A DNA stretch of 64,000 nucleotides, taken from Pseudonocardia petroleophila (GTDB lineage Bacteria > Actinomycetota > Actinomycetes > Mycobacteriales > Pseudonocardiaceae). The stretch is from contig NZ_CP060131.1 in the NCBI RefSeq assembly GCF_014235185.1, positions 131,501 to 195,500 on the forward strand. Reading direction: 5' to 3'. Shown here one piece after another: positions 23,356-32,023 of this stretch (its first letter is position 1; each line of letters opens with the position of its first letter). The position numbers were made by a program, and so were the translations under genes. The notes beneath the pieces were generated by a model. It worked only from the letters and a program-made list of their open reading frames with translations. It made no database searches and was not told where the DNA came from.

Positions 23356-25310
23356 GCGTCCCCGTTCCTCTCCTGCGCGAACCGCGCGTACCAGCGCAGC
23401 GCGTCCGGGTCGTCGACGGAGGCGATGTTCGCCGCCTTCTCCAGCGGCCGCCCGGAGAGCAGCTTCTTGATCGGCACCTCGAGCCGCTTCCCGCTCAGGG
23501 TGTGCGGCACCGCGGGCGCCTGCACGATCTCGTCCGGGACGTGCCGGGCGGTCAGCCGGGTCCGCAGCGTGGTGACGATCGTCTTCCTCAGGTCGTCGTC
23601 GAGGACGTGCCCGTCGGCGGGGACGACGAACAGCCCCAGCCAGTAGCCGTCGTCGGGGAGGTCGACGCCCACCACCAGCGTCTCGGCGATCTCCGGCATC
23701 GTCTCGAGCACGTCGTAGAAGTCGCTGCTGCCCAGCCGCACGCCCTGCCGGTTGAGCGTGGAGTCCGAGCGGCCGTGGATGGAGACGCTGCCGTCGGCGT
23801 GCATCGTCACCCAGTCGCCGTGCCGCCACACGCCGGGCCAGGTGTCGAAGTAGGACTCGGTGTACCGGGTGAAGTCGGGGTCGTTCCACAGCTGCACCGG
23901 CATCGACGGCATCGGCTGGGTGATCACGAGGTCCCCGACCTCGTCGACGACCGGCCGGCCGTCCTCGTCCCATGCCGCGCAGTCGACGCCCGCGAGGCTG
24001 CCGCCGATGCGGCCCGCCCGCACCGGGGTGTACTCGTTGGCCCCGACGAACGCGCCGGAGATGTCGGTGCCGCCGCTGGTGGAGTCGATGCGCAGGTCGG
24101 GGCTCACGTGCTCGAGCACCCAGTGGTACCCGGCCGGGGGCAGCGCCGAGCCGCTGACCATCACGTGCCGCAGCCGGCTCAGGTCGTGGTCCCGCCGCGG
24201 GGAGACGCCGGTGTTCGCCGACGCGGTGATCACCGCCGCCCCCAGCAGCATGACGTCCGCCCGGGTGCGGGCCGCGACCTCCCACACCGCGCCCGCCGGG
24301 TGTCCGGGGCTGCCCTCGTACAGCACGATCGCCGCCCCGTGCATGAGCGTGTTGACCTGCATGTTCCACAGCGCCCAGCCGGTGGAGGTGAAGGCGAACA
24401 TCCGCTCGCCGGGCCGCATCCCGGCGTAGAGCCCGGCCCACTTCAGGCCCTCGCAGGTGATGCCGCCGTGCCCGTGCACGAGGCCCTTGGGCAGCCCGGT
24501 GGTGCCGGAGGTGAACAGCACCCACAGCGGGTGGGAGAACTCGACCTGCTCGAACTGCGGCGCCTCGTCGACGGCGAGCAGCTCCGACCAGGGCGTCGAG
24601 CCCTCGGGGTCCGGGCGGTCGAACACGTACGGCACGTGCACGACGTGGCGCAGCGTCGGGAGGTTCTCGCGCAGCTGCGCGACGACGTCGCCGCGGTCGA
24701 TCTCCTTGCCGTTCCAGTGGTAGCCGTCGGCCGCGATCAGCACGGTCGGCTCGAGCTGCGCGAGCCGGCCGATGGTGCCGTCGGCGCCGAAGTCCGGGGA
24801 GCAGCACGCCCACACCGCGCCGACCGCCGCGGCGGCGAGCGCCCCGATCACGGCGTGCTCGGTGTTGGGCAGGTAGGCCCCGACCCGGTCGCCGGGACGC
24901 ACCCCCGCGCGGCGCAGCCAGCCCGCGACGGCCGCGACGGAGCGGCGCAGCTCGGCGAAGGTGATCTCGCGGGCGGCCCCGCCGCCCTCCTGGACGCACA
25001 CCAGGGCCGGGGCGTCGTCGGCCCCGGTGCTCAGCGCGCGCTGCGCCCAGTTCAGCCGCGCGCCGGTGAACCAGCGGGTGCGCGGCATCTCCTCGGCCGT
25101 GCGCACCTGCGTCCAGGGCGCGGAGAACTCGACCTCGAAGTACTCGACGACGGCGACCCAGAACCGGTCCACGTCCTCGATCGACCACGCGTGGAAGGCG
25201 TCGTGGTCGGGGAACGGGCGGCCCTCGCGCTCCTCCAGCCAGTCCAGGTGGGCGCGCAGCGCCGAGTGCTCGATGCGGTCGGGGCGTGGGCTCCAGAGGA
25301 CGGGGTCCAT
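23352..25310 (-). CDS. acetoacetate--CoA ligase
   Basis: Activates acetoacetate with ATP and CoA. The 652-residue length matches the family. It has the N-terminal ACAS linker (FHAWSIEDVDRFWVAVVEYF), the AMP-binding loop LFTSGTTGLPKGLVHGHGG, GGTDISGAF and the C-terminal hinge HGRSDSTLNRQGVRLGSSDF, where acetyl-CoA synthetase would read a different residue set; the conserved late Lys is in LSGKRLEVPIKKLL. ATG at 25310 starts MDPVLWSPRPDRI, the expected N-terminus. It is translationally coupled to the LLM oxidoreductase behind it and divergent from a second LLM gene. Confidence 0.9.
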   Translation of the reverse strand: MDPVLWSPRPDRIEHSALRAHLDWLEEREGRPFPDHDAFHAWSIEDVDRFWVAVVEYFEVEFSAPWTQVRTAEEMPRTRWFTGARLNWAQRALSTGADDAPALVCVQEGGGAAREITFAELRRSVAAVAGWLRRAGVRPGDRVGAYLPNTEHAVIGALAAAAVGAVWACCSPDFGADGTIGRLAQLEPTVLIAADGYHWNGKEIDRGDVVAQLRENLPTLRHVVHVPYVFDRPDPEGSTPWSELLAVDEAPQFEQVEFSHPLWVLFTSGTTGLPKGLVHGHGGITCEGLKWAGLYAGMRPGERMFAFTSTGWALWNMQVNTLMHGAAIVLYEGSPGHPAGAVWEVAARTRADVMLLGAAVITASANTGVSPRRDHDLSRLRHVMVSGSALPPAGYHWVLEHVSPDLRIDSTSGGTDISGAFVGANEYTPVRAGRIGGSLAGVDCAAWDEDGRPVVDEVGDLVITQPMPSMPVQLWNDPDFTRYTESYFDTWPGVWRHGDWVTMHADGSVSIHGRSDSTLNRQGVRLGSSDFYDVLETMPEIAETLVVGVDLPDDGYWLGLFVVPADGHVLDDDLRKTIVTTLRTRLTARHVPDEIVQAPAVPHTLSGKRLEVPIKKLLSGRPLEKAANIASVDDPDALRWYARFAQERNGDA

Positions 25311-25484
25311 CCCTGGAACATAGGCCGGTGCCGCCGCCCGGGGTACCGGCGGACGGGGTCGTTGATCATCCGTTGAGATCCGCGTGAGGTCGGGTTGATG
25401 TGGCCCCGAAACACTACGGGCAAACCCACCGGCGCTACCGGAGCCGGGACCGCTCGACGACGAGACCCCGAGGAGTCCGATCGC

Positions 25485-26471
25485 ATGAAGCTCGCCCTCT
25501 ACCTCCCGAACTTCCGAGACGAGGTGACCGTCAAGGAGCTCGAGGACCTCACGGCGCTCGCCGAGGACCTCGACTTCGACTCCGTCTGGACACTCGACCG
25601 CGTCATCGTCCCGGAGAAGTCCGACCGCGCCGAGATGGAGTACCCGTTCGGCATGATGGACGGCCTGCCCAACGGCCTGCCGGTCATCTCGCGGGGCAAG
25701 TGGTTCCAGGGCTGGCCGCTGATCCCGTGGCTGGCCGCGAAGACCACGAAGCTGCGCATCGGCATGAGCATCACCAACACCCCGTTCCGCGGGCCCGCGG
25801 TCCTCGCCACGGAGCTGGCCACCGTCGACCACCTCTCGGGCGGCCGGCTCAACGTCGGCGTCGGCTCCGGCTGGATGCCCGAGGAGTTCGCCGCGGCCAG
25901 CGTGGCGCACCTGTTCCCGCGCCGGCACGCCCACGTGCGCGACACGCTCGAGATCATGCAGGGCATCTGGAACAACGACCTGTACGAGCACCACAGCGAG
26001 TTCGCCGACTTCGAGCTCTCCGGGTTCGGCCACAAGCCGCTCCAGGACCCCCTGCCGATCTACTTCTCCGGCCTCAAGGACCCGAAGCGGTCGGCCAAGC
26101 GCATCGCGAAGTACGGCCTCAACGGCTGGATCGGCATCCAGGACTCCCCCGAGGACATCAGGCGCTGGAAGGGCGAGATGGAGCGCGAGCTCAACGAGCT
26201 CGGGCGCGAGTTCCCCGCGGACTTCCAGATGTGCAGCATGATCTGGACCGTCATCACCGACGAGCCGCTGGACCAGTCCGACAACGGCAAGGTCACCAAC
26301 CTGCTGGCGGGCACCGCCCAGCAGATCGAGGACCGGCTCAAGGCCTACAAGGAGGCCGGGATGACGATGCCGCTGATCTGGCCGCCGTTCCGCGACGTCC
26401 CCACCTCCAAGACCATGGATGACCTCAAGCGGATCACCGAGGAGATCATGCCCAAGGTCAACGCCAGCTGA
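25485..26471 (+). CDS. LLM-class F420-dependent oxidoreductase
   Basis: A 328-residue luciferase-like monooxygenase starting MKLALYLPNFRDEVTVKEL with ATG 25485 and AGGAG 9 nt upstream. Core blocks are TTKLRIGMSITNTPFRGPAV, LSGGRLNVGVGSGWMPEEF and PIYFSGLKDPKRSAKR. The insertion around residues 55-75 (YPFGMMDGLPNGLPVISRG) is unusual for the family. It is divergent from the acetoacetyl-CoA synthetase gene across 174 bp and is closed by the strong terminator at 26507-26550. Confidence 0.88.
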   Translation: MKLALYLPNFRDEVTVKELEDLTALAEDLDFDSVWTLDRVIVPEKSDRAEMEYPFGMMDGLPNGLPVISRGKWFQGWPLIPWLAAKTTKLRIGMSITNTPFRGPAVLATELATVDHLSGGRLNVGVGSGWMPEEFAAASVAHLFPRRHAHVRDTLEIMQGIWNNDLYEHHSEFADFELSGFGHKPLQDPLPIYFSGLKDPKRSAKRIAKYGLNGWIGIQDSPEDIRRWKGEMERELNELGREFPADFQMCSMIWTVITDEPLDQSDNGKVTNLLAGTAQQIEDRLKAYKEAGMTMPLIWPPFRDVPTSKTMDDLKRITEEIMPKVNAS

Positions 26472-26506
26472 GTTCCGCCCGGCACCACGCCGGTGCCACC
26501 CCCGAC

Positions 26507-26550
26507 GCACGGACGACAGGACACGGACCCCCGTGGCCTGTCGTCCGTGC
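26507..26550. terminator. very strong bidirectional hairpin terminator
   Basis: GCACGGACGACAGG pairs perfectly with CCTGTCGTCCGTGC, and an inner CACGG/CCGTG extends the stem to 19 pairs with a single A/G mismatch and a 5-nt loop. It lies between the convergent LLM and dioxygenase genes. Confidence 0.85.
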
Positions 26551-26579
26551 GGGCGGTGTACCCAGCTGTCCCGGTGGAG

Positions 26580-27584
26580 CTAGCGGCTCGGGACGGATCG
26601 GACCAGCTTCTCCTGGCCCGCGTTCACCGGGGTGCCGTACACGAAGTAGGTCTCGACCGGGAGCGTCGCGCCGCCGATGGCAAGGGCGGTGTCGAAGTCG
26701 CCGAGGTCCCAGGTGACGGTCTCGTGGTCGGGCTCGAACTGCAGGATCCCGGAGTTGCCGAACAGCTCGATGCGGTTGCCCCCGGGCTCGAACACGTAGA
26801 GGAACGCGCCCTGGGTGATGCCGTGGACGTCGGGCCCGGCCTCGATCTGGATGCCGTACTCGCGGCACAGCTCGGCGGCGTCGGTGTTGTGCTGGGGCAC
26901 GCCGTACCAGAACGCCAGGTGGTGCAGCCGCCCGCGCGACCCGGTCTGGTCCAGCATCACCGCCATCTCGTGGCCCAGGTTGTTGACGCTCATCCACGCC
27001 CCGATCTCGGTGCCGCCGCCGGCGGCGTCGATGACGCGTTCGCGGGTCTCGAACCCGAGGGTCTGTTCGAGGAGTTCCTTCTGTGCCGTGACGTCGGAGG
27101 CCATGAGGTTGACGTGGTCCATCCGGCGCGGGGGCAGTCCCTGCAGCGGGCGCCGGGAGCGGCGCGTCAGGATCGGGCTCCGCAGCTCCGGCGGTGCGAC
27201 GTACTTCTCGACGTCCCACACGAGCTCCATCGCGTGCCCGTCCGGGGTGTCGAAGGCGAAGGTGCGCCCGACGCCGATGTCACCCGTCGTCCAGCCCCGC
27301 CCCAGACCGGCCGCATCCAGCGCCGCGGCCCGCCGCTCGAGCGCGTCGGCGGAGGTGGTGCGCCAGCCCAGCGTGCCCGGTCCTGCGTGGTCGGCGGCGG
27401 TCAGCTTGAGGCTGTGGTGGTACGGGTCCTCGTAGCAGCGCAGGTAGACCGAGTCCTGGTGGCGGGCGGTCTCGCGCATGCCCAGCAGCTCGGTGAAGAA
27501 CCACAGGCTGCCCTCCAGGTCCGGGGTGAGCAGTTCGGCGTGGGCGAGGTGGGCGAGCTCGAACCTCGGCGGTGCGGTGGTCAT
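26580..27584 (-). CDS. extradiol ring-cleavage dioxygenase (VOC, catechol 2,3-dioxygenase type)
   Basis: A 334-residue two-domain type I extradiol dioxygenase that opens a catechol-like ring next to the hydroxyls. The Fe ligands in the C-terminal domain are H157 (MDHVNLMASD), H222 (LHHLAFWYG) and E273 (GGNRIELFG); the N-terminal domain HAELLTPDLEGSLWFFTELL is the non-catalytic repeat. It is the last gene of a minus-strand operon with an FAD hydroxylase (12 nt gap) and an aromatic-acid carrier, which together give uptake, ring hydroxylation and ring opening. The gene for the ring-fission product hydrolase is not in this cluster. Confidence 0.92.
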   Translation of the reverse strand: MTTAPPRFELAHLAHAELLTPDLEGSLWFFTELLGMRETARHQDSVYLRCYEDPYHHSLKLTAADHAGPGTLGWRTTSADALERRAAALDAAGLGRGWTTGDIGVGRTFAFDTPDGHAMELVWDVEKYVAPPELRSPILTRRSRRPLQGLPPRRMDHVNLMASDVTAQKELLEQTLGFETRERVIDAAGGGTEIGAWMSVNNLGHEMAVMLDQTGSRGRLHHLAFWYGVPQHNTDAAELCREYGIQIEAGPDVHGITQGAFLYVFEPGGNRIELFGNSGILQFEPDHETVTWDLGDFDTALAIGGATLPVETYFVYGTPVNAGQEKLVRSVPSR

Positions 27585-27596
27585 GTCCGTTCTCCT

Positions 27597-28808
27597 TCAG
27601 CGTCGGGCGTCGGTGAGTGCGTCGGCGGCGGCGTCGGCGTCGTGGCCGTGGATCCAGCCCAGCCACCCGTCGAGAGCGCGCAGGCGCTCGTCGCGGGCGG
27701 CGGCGTCGGGTCCGTCCGGCAGGTGCAGGGCGGCGGAGGTGTCCCATGCGGCGCGCTGCACGGCGCGGGTGCGGGCCCGGCGCAGCCGCTCGTAGCGACC
27801 GAACGCCGTGCCGTACCCCTGCGGGCCGGTGTCGGCGAGGCACCGGGCGAGCACGGTCGCGTCCTCGATGGTCTGGTTCGCACCCTGGCCGTGGTGCGGC
27901 AGCATCGCGTGCGCGGCGTCGCCCAGCAGCACCGCGCGACCGCGGCTCCACCGCGGCGGTGGGGGCAGGACGAACAACCCCCACCGCGGGCTCTGCGGCA
28001 CCGCTGCGACCATCTCGCGCACCGCGGGGTGCCACTGCGCGAAGGCGGCGTCGAGCTCGCCGGGCCCGGCCTCGCCGAGACCGGCGGCGTGGGGCCACTC
28101 CGCCGGCCCGTCCAGCACCGCGAGGAAGTTGACGGTCTCGCCGACCGCGTAGTGCAGCAGGTGCGCGCCCGGCCCCACCCAGAACTGCACGGCGCGGGGA
28201 GCGGGCAGGGACGGGAGCGCCCCGGTCGGCACGATCCCGCGGAACCCGCTGGTCCCCGAGTAGACCGGCGCGCCACCGCCGATGTACCCGCGTACGGCGG
28301 AGCGCACGCCGTCGGCCCCCACGACGACGCGGGCGCGGACGGTGCGGTCGCCGCCGAACTCCAGGCGCACGCCGTCCGGGCCGTCGGCGATGCCGGTGAG
28401 GCACCAGCCGAGGTGCAGCCGCTCCGGTCCCCACGCCGTGCTGAGGGTCCGCTGCAGCGAGGCCCGGTGGATGCCCCAGAACGGTCCGCCGAAGCGGCGC
28501 GCGTACTCCGCGCCGATGGGATGGCCGGCCAGCACGGTGCCACTGCGCCAGTGCCGGTACTGGAGCTCCGTCGGCACCACGGAGGCCGCCGCGAGCTCGT
28601 CGCCGAGACCCAGCCGCTCGAGGATGCGGGTGCCGTTCGCGGCGAGCGCGACCGCCGCCCCGACCTCGCGCAGCTCGTCGGCCTGCTCGAAGACCTCGGC
28701 GTCGATCCCGCGCTCGCGCAGGGCCAGCGCGAGCGTCAGCCCGCCGATCCCCCCGCCGACCACGGCGATGTCCACGTCGGTCGTCGTCGTGTCCGTCGCC
28801 ATCGTCAT
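27597..28808 (-). CDS. FAD-dependent aromatic hydroxylase (salicylate/6-hydroxynicotinate 3-monooxygenase type)
   Basis: A 403-residue group A flavoprotein monooxygenase. It has the FAD motif IAVVGGGIGGLTLALALRER, the DG motif VVVGADGVRSAVRGYI and the GD motif LLGDAAHAMLPHHGQGANQ. These enzymes hydroxylate an aromatic acid, some with decarboxylation, to give a catechol-like product for the dioxygenase next door. ATG at 28808 overlaps the transporter stop as ATGA; ATG at 28802 is an alternative two codons on. Confidence 0.9.
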   Translation of the reverse strand: MTMATDTTTTDVDIAVVGGGIGGLTLALALRERGIDAEVFEQADELREVGAAVALAANGTRILERLGLGDELAAASVVPTELQYRHWRSGTVLAGHPIGAEYARRFGGPFWGIHRASLQRTLSTAWGPERLHLGWCLTGIADGPDGVRLEFGGDRTVRARVVVGADGVRSAVRGYIGGGAPVYSGTSGFRGIVPTGALPSLPAPRAVQFWVGPGAHLLHYAVGETVNFLAVLDGPAEWPHAAGLGEAGPGELDAAFAQWHPAVREMVAAVPQSPRWGLFVLPPPPRWSRGRAVLLGDAAHAMLPHHGQGANQTIEDATVLARCLADTGPQGYGTAFGRYERLRRARTRAVQRAAWDTSAALHLPDGPDAAARDERLRALDGWLGWIHGHDADAAADALTDARR

Positions 28809-30145
28809 CGCCCCGCCGCAGGCCGGGCGGCGGCCCGGTCCGGCGCGTCCCCGGTGCGCGTGCGGATCAGGGCCAGCGCGACGGCCGCGATCACCCCCGG
28901 GACCGCGAAGGCCAGGAAGTTGACCTGCAGCGGGACGCCGGCCGTCAGCAGGATCCCGCCCAGCAGCGGGCCGATGATCGCGCCGATCCGGCCGATGCCG
29001 AGCGCCCAGCCGATCCCGGCCGACCGCGCGTGGGCCGGGTAGGACTGCGCGGCGTAGGCGTTGGCGAAGATCTGCGCGGCGAAGGTGGCCCCGCCGCCGA
29101 GGGCGACCGAGGCGTAGACCAGCACGAGCGAGCTGTCGCCGAGGAAGCCGAGCAGGGCGACGAACACCGCCGCGACCAGGTAGCTGACGATCAGCACCGG
29201 GCGGGTCCCGAACCGGTCGGACAGGTACCCGCCGACCCAGGTGATCACGATGCCGGCGAGGAACAGCGTCATGAGGAACGACAAGCTCGACCCCAGCGGG
29301 TACCCCGCCTCGATCATGAGCTGGGGCAGCCAGGTGAGCAGGCCGTAGATCATCAGCAGCACCATGAAGAACGCGGTCCACAGCAGCACGGTGTTCAGGC
29401 CGGACCCGTTGCGGAACAGGGTCGCGACCGGCGAGGCGGGCGGCGCCTCCTCCACCGTCACGCGGAGCTCGCCGTCGGCGGGCAGGCTCGGGTCCAGCGC
29501 CCGCAGCGTGGCAGCCAGCTCGTCGGTGCGGCCGCGGCGGACCAGGAACGCCGGGGCCTCGGGGAGGTACTTCACCAGCAGCGGGACGACGAGCAGCGGC
29601 AGCGCACCCAGCAGGTAGAGCGAGCGCCAGCCGTAGGCCGGGATGAACCACACCCCGATCAGCGCCGCGGCGATCCCGCCGACCATGTAGCCGCTGAACA
29701 TGACGCTCACCATCGTGCTGCGCAGCCGGGCCGGTGCGTACTCGCTGACCAGCGCGACCGCGTTCGGCATCACGCCGCCCAGCCCGAGGCCGGCCAGGAA
29801 CCGGTAGATCCCCACCTCCCACGGCGAGCTCGCGAGGAACACCGCGCCGGTGAACACCGTGTACAGCACGACACACGCGATGATCGGCATCCGGCGGCCG
29901 ACCCGGTCGGCGAGTGCCCCGAACGCCATCGCGCCGAGCATCATGCCCACGAGCGCACCGCTCCCGATCAGCCCCGCGGTGGCCGGGCTGATGCCGAACT
30001 CGGCAATCATGCGGGGGACGGCGGCGCCGTAGATCGTCAGGTCGTAGCCGTCGAAGAGGATCACCAGCCCGCACAGGACGACGATCCGCACATGGAACGG
30101 GCCGAACCTGCTGCGGCCGACGACCGCGTCGAGACCCACCTTCAC
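28805..30145 (-). CDS. MFS transporter, aromatic acid:H+ symporter family
   Basis: A 446-residue 12-helix carrier with the AAHS hallmarks: LVILFDGYDLTIYGAAVPRM in helix 1 (the DGxD region needed for aromatic acid transport), loop 2-3 GALADRVGRRMP and loop 8-9 GGYLSDRFGTRP. GTG at 30145 has AGGAGG 5 nt upstream. First gene of the transporter-hydroxylase-dioxygenase operon and divergent from an IclR regulator; the intervening 172 bp carry a strong operator palindrome. Confidence 0.92.
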   Translation of the reverse strand: MKVGLDAVVGRSRFGPFHVRIVVLCGLVILFDGYDLTIYGAAVPRMIAEFGISPATAGLIGSGALVGMMLGAMAFGALADRVGRRMPIIACVVLYTVFTGAVFLASSPWEVGIYRFLAGLGLGGVMPNAVALVSEYAPARLRSTMVSVMFSGYMVGGIAAALIGVWFIPAYGWRSLYLLGALPLLVVPLLVKYLPEAPAFLVRRGRTDELAATLRALDPSLPADGELRVTVEEAPPASPVATLFRNGSGLNTVLLWTAFFMVLLMIYGLLTWLPQLMIEAGYPLGSSLSFLMTLFLAGIVITWVGGYLSDRFGTRPVLIVSYLVAAVFVALLGFLGDSSLVLVYASVALGGGATFAAQIFANAYAAQSYPAHARSAGIGWALGIGRIGAIIGPLLGGILLTAGVPLQVNFLAFAVPGVIAAVALALIRTRTGDAPDRAAARPAAGR

Positions 30146-30210
30146 GGGACCCTCCTACCTCGTTGTCGGGAACGGGGCGAGACCGTCGCACCCGCGCGGG
30201 CCGACCCCCA

Positions 30211-30235
30211 GGAACGCGTTCCAGCCACTGGAACG
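30211..30235. promoter_or_regulatory. overlapping operator palindromes between transporter operon and IclR gene
   Basis: GGAACGCGTTCC (30211-30222) is a perfect 12-bp palindrome. It overlaps a second inverted repeat, CGTTCCAG-cca-CTGGAACG (30217-30235), with 8-bp perfect arms. The TTCCA/TGGAA arms resemble known IclR-type sites, so the IclR protein encoded at 30318 is the likely ligand. Confidence 0.65.
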
Positions 30236-30275
30236 GGGCCCGGCACCGCGGGGTGCGTCATGATGTGGCCGTCCC

Positions 30276-30300
30276 TCCCCCGTCCCCCGTCCCCCGTCCC
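30276..30300. repeat. short C-rich tandem repeat
   Basis: Three copies of a 7-bp CCCCCGT-type unit just before the IclR ribosome binding site. Probably simple slippage repeat; no function visible. Confidence 0.5.
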
Positions 30301-30317
30301 GAGGAGCCCGAGCGCAG

Positions 30318-31088
30318 GTGACGACGCCCCACCAGCAGGGAGTGCAGTCCGTCGAGATCGGGATGCACGTACTCGCGGCGCTCGAGCGGGGCGGCGGCCC
30401 GATGCCGCTGTCGAAGATCGCCGCGGTCTGCAGGCTGGCGCCGAGCAAGACCCACCGCTACCTGGTCAGCCTGGTGCGCACCGGGTTCGTCGCACAGGAG
30501 GCCGGCACCGGGCTCTACAACCTCGGCCCCGCGGCCCGGACGCTCGGCGTCGAGGCGCTGCGCCGCGTCGACGAGGTCGGCACGGCCTCCCGGCACGCCG
30601 CCGGGCTGCGCGACCGCACGGGCCACACCGTCTACCTCGCGCTGTGGACCGACGCGGGCCCGAGCCTGGTGCGCCAGGACCACGGCTGGTACCCGCTCCC
30701 GATCATGGTCCGGGTCGGCTCGATCCTGCCGGTCCTCGACTCGGCGATCGGGCGCGCGTTCCTCGCGTACCTGCCCGAGCCGATGACCGCCCCGGTCCTG
30801 CGCGCCCAGCAGCGCCGGAAGGAGACCTCCGACCTCTCACCGCAGCGCTACGCCCAGGTGCTGGAGGAGATCCGGAGCACCGGGCTGTCGACCGTGCGCG
30901 GCAGCCTCATCGCGGGCCTCAACGTCGTCGCGGCGCCGACCTTCGGCGCGGACGGGCGCACCGAGGTGGTGATCGCGGTCGCGATGCCGGCCCGCTTCGA
31001 CCGCGACGAGGAGTTCCGCCGGGTCGGCGATCTGCTGGTCGCGACGGCGAGGACCGTCTCCACCGAGCTGGGGCACAGCGGGTTCTGA
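30318..31088 (+). CDS. IclR-family transcriptional regulator
   Basis: A 256-residue regulator with N-terminal winged HTH (LSKIAAVCRLAPSKTHRYLV) and the C-terminal IclR effector domain (GHTVYLALWTDAGPSLVRQD, then IAGLNVVAAPTFGADGRTEV). GTG at 30318 is preceded by GAGG. It is divergent from the aromatic-acid transporter operon and is its likely regulator through the palindromes at 30211-30235. A second IclR gene follows on the same strand. Confidence 0.9.
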   Translation: MTTPHQQGVQSVEIGMHVLAALERGGGPMPLSKIAAVCRLAPSKTHRYLVSLVRTGFVAQEAGTGLYNLGPAARTLGVEALRRVDEVGTASRHAAGLRDRTGHTVYLALWTDAGPSLVRQDHGWYPLPIMVRVGSILPVLDSAIGRAFLAYLPEPMTAPVLRAQQRRKETSDLSPQRYAQVLEEIRSTGLSTVRGSLIAGLNVVAAPTFGADGRTEVVIAVAMPARFDRDEEFRRVGDLLVATARTVSTELGHSGF

Positions 31089-31090
31089 AC

Positions 31091-31121
31091 TACGTATTGC
31101 GTTACGCATTGCGGAAACGTA
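31091..31121. promoter_or_regulatory. predicted operator before the second IclR gene
   Basis: The stretch holds the odd-centred palindrome TGCGTTACGCA (31098-31108), a direct repeat of ATTGCG (31096 and 31108) and outer TACGT/ACGTA arms (31091-31095, 31117-31121). GCATTGCGGAAA fits the GC(A/T)ATGCGGAA-like half-sites of IclR regulators. It is the AT-richest spot in the area, so it also holds the promoter. Confidence 0.5.
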
Positions 31122-31186
31122 CTTTCGGGACTCTGCCGTCGCGGGTGCGGCGGTGCACGTCTCGACGCGGAGAGTGGGCGGACCGG

Positions 31187-31993
31187 ATGGGCGCTGATAC
31201 GGACCTCGGAGCACCGTCGAAGCTGGGCAGAGCCCTGCAGCTGCTCGCCGCGTTCCGGCCCGGCGACGCGGAACTGAGCCTGGCCGAGCTGTCCCGGCGC
31301 ACGCAGCTCCCGAAGGCGACCGCCCACCGGCTGCTCGGGGAGCTCGCCGCGTGGAACCTCGTGGAACGCACCGACACCGGGCACCGCCTCGGGGTGCGGC
31401 TCTTCGAGCTCGGGGCGCTGGCGCCGCTGCAACACCGGCTCCGCGAGGCCGCAGGCCCGTCCCTCGCCGACCTCTTCGAGAGCACGCGCAACACCGTGCA
31501 CCTGGCCGTGCTCGACGGCACCGACGCCGTGTACGTCCACAAGCTCGGCAGCCGGCACGGGCCGGTGGTGTCGTCGCGGCTCGGCGGGCGGATGCCGGCG
31601 TACTGCACCGGGGTCGGCAAGGCGCTCCTCGCGCACTCCTCCCCCACCGCCGTGCAGCACTTGCTCGGCCGCCCCCTGCACCGGCGGACCCCGCGCACGA
31701 TCGTCGCGCCCGGGCTCGTGCTGCGCGAGCTCCGCGCGGTGCACGAGCGGGGCTTCGCCGTGGAGCACGAGGAGTCCTCCCGCGGCATCGCGTGCGTGGC
31801 CGCACCGGTGCTGGACCGCCACCGGCGGGCGGTCGCCGCCGTCTCGGTCACGGGATGGGCGCACCTGATCGACGTGGCCCGCCTGGGCCCGGCGGTGCAC
31901 GCGGCCGCGCTCGGCATCGCCCGCTCGCTGCACCAGCACGACGCAGCGGGGAATACCGGGGCCCCCGATCGCGCTCACACCCTCGCCGGTTGA
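31187..31993 (+). CDS. IclR-family transcriptional regulator
   Basis: A 268-residue IclR protein: winged HTH LAELSRRTQLPKATAHRLLG, then the effector domain with NTVHLAVLDGTDAVYVHKLG, the conserved YCTGVGKALLAHSS and the FAVEHEESSRGIACVAAPV segment. It has the canonical GxGK-type CTGVGKA motif, which the neighbouring IclR replaces with LDSAIGRAF. ATG at 31187 has only a weak ribosome binding site (GGAGAG). Target genes are not obvious; autoregulation through the operator at 31091-31121 is likely. Confidence 0.88.
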   Translation: MGADTDLGAPSKLGRALQLLAAFRPGDAELSLAELSRRTQLPKATAHRLLGELAAWNLVERTDTGHRLGVRLFELGALAPLQHRLREAAGPSLADLFESTRNTVHLAVLDGTDAVYVHKLGSRHGPVVSSRLGGRMPAYCTGVGKALLAHSSPTAVQHLLGRPLHRRTPRTIVAPGLVLRELRAVHERGFAVEHEESSRGIACVAAPVLDRHRRAVAAVSVTGWAHLIDVARLGPAVHAAALGIARSLHQHDAAGNTGAPDRAHTLAG

Positions 31994-32023
31994 GTGTTCC
32001 ACGATCTGGACAGGAGGGTCGCC

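Noticed and set aside
23502-25376. 624-codon plus-strand open frame opposite acetoacetyl-CoA synthetase
   Set aside because: Mirrors the codon-position bias of the real gene; composition of Val/Arg/Gly/Asp repeats, no domain.
30276-30300. C-rich heptamer repeat considered as a regulatory iteron
   Set aside because: Simple sequence with no symmetry or plasmid/replication context.
29030-31993. 987-codon plus-strand frame suggesting a giant fusion protein
   Set aside because: Only its last ~268 codons are a protein (IclR). The rest is antisense to the MFS carrier and an alternative frame of the first IclR.
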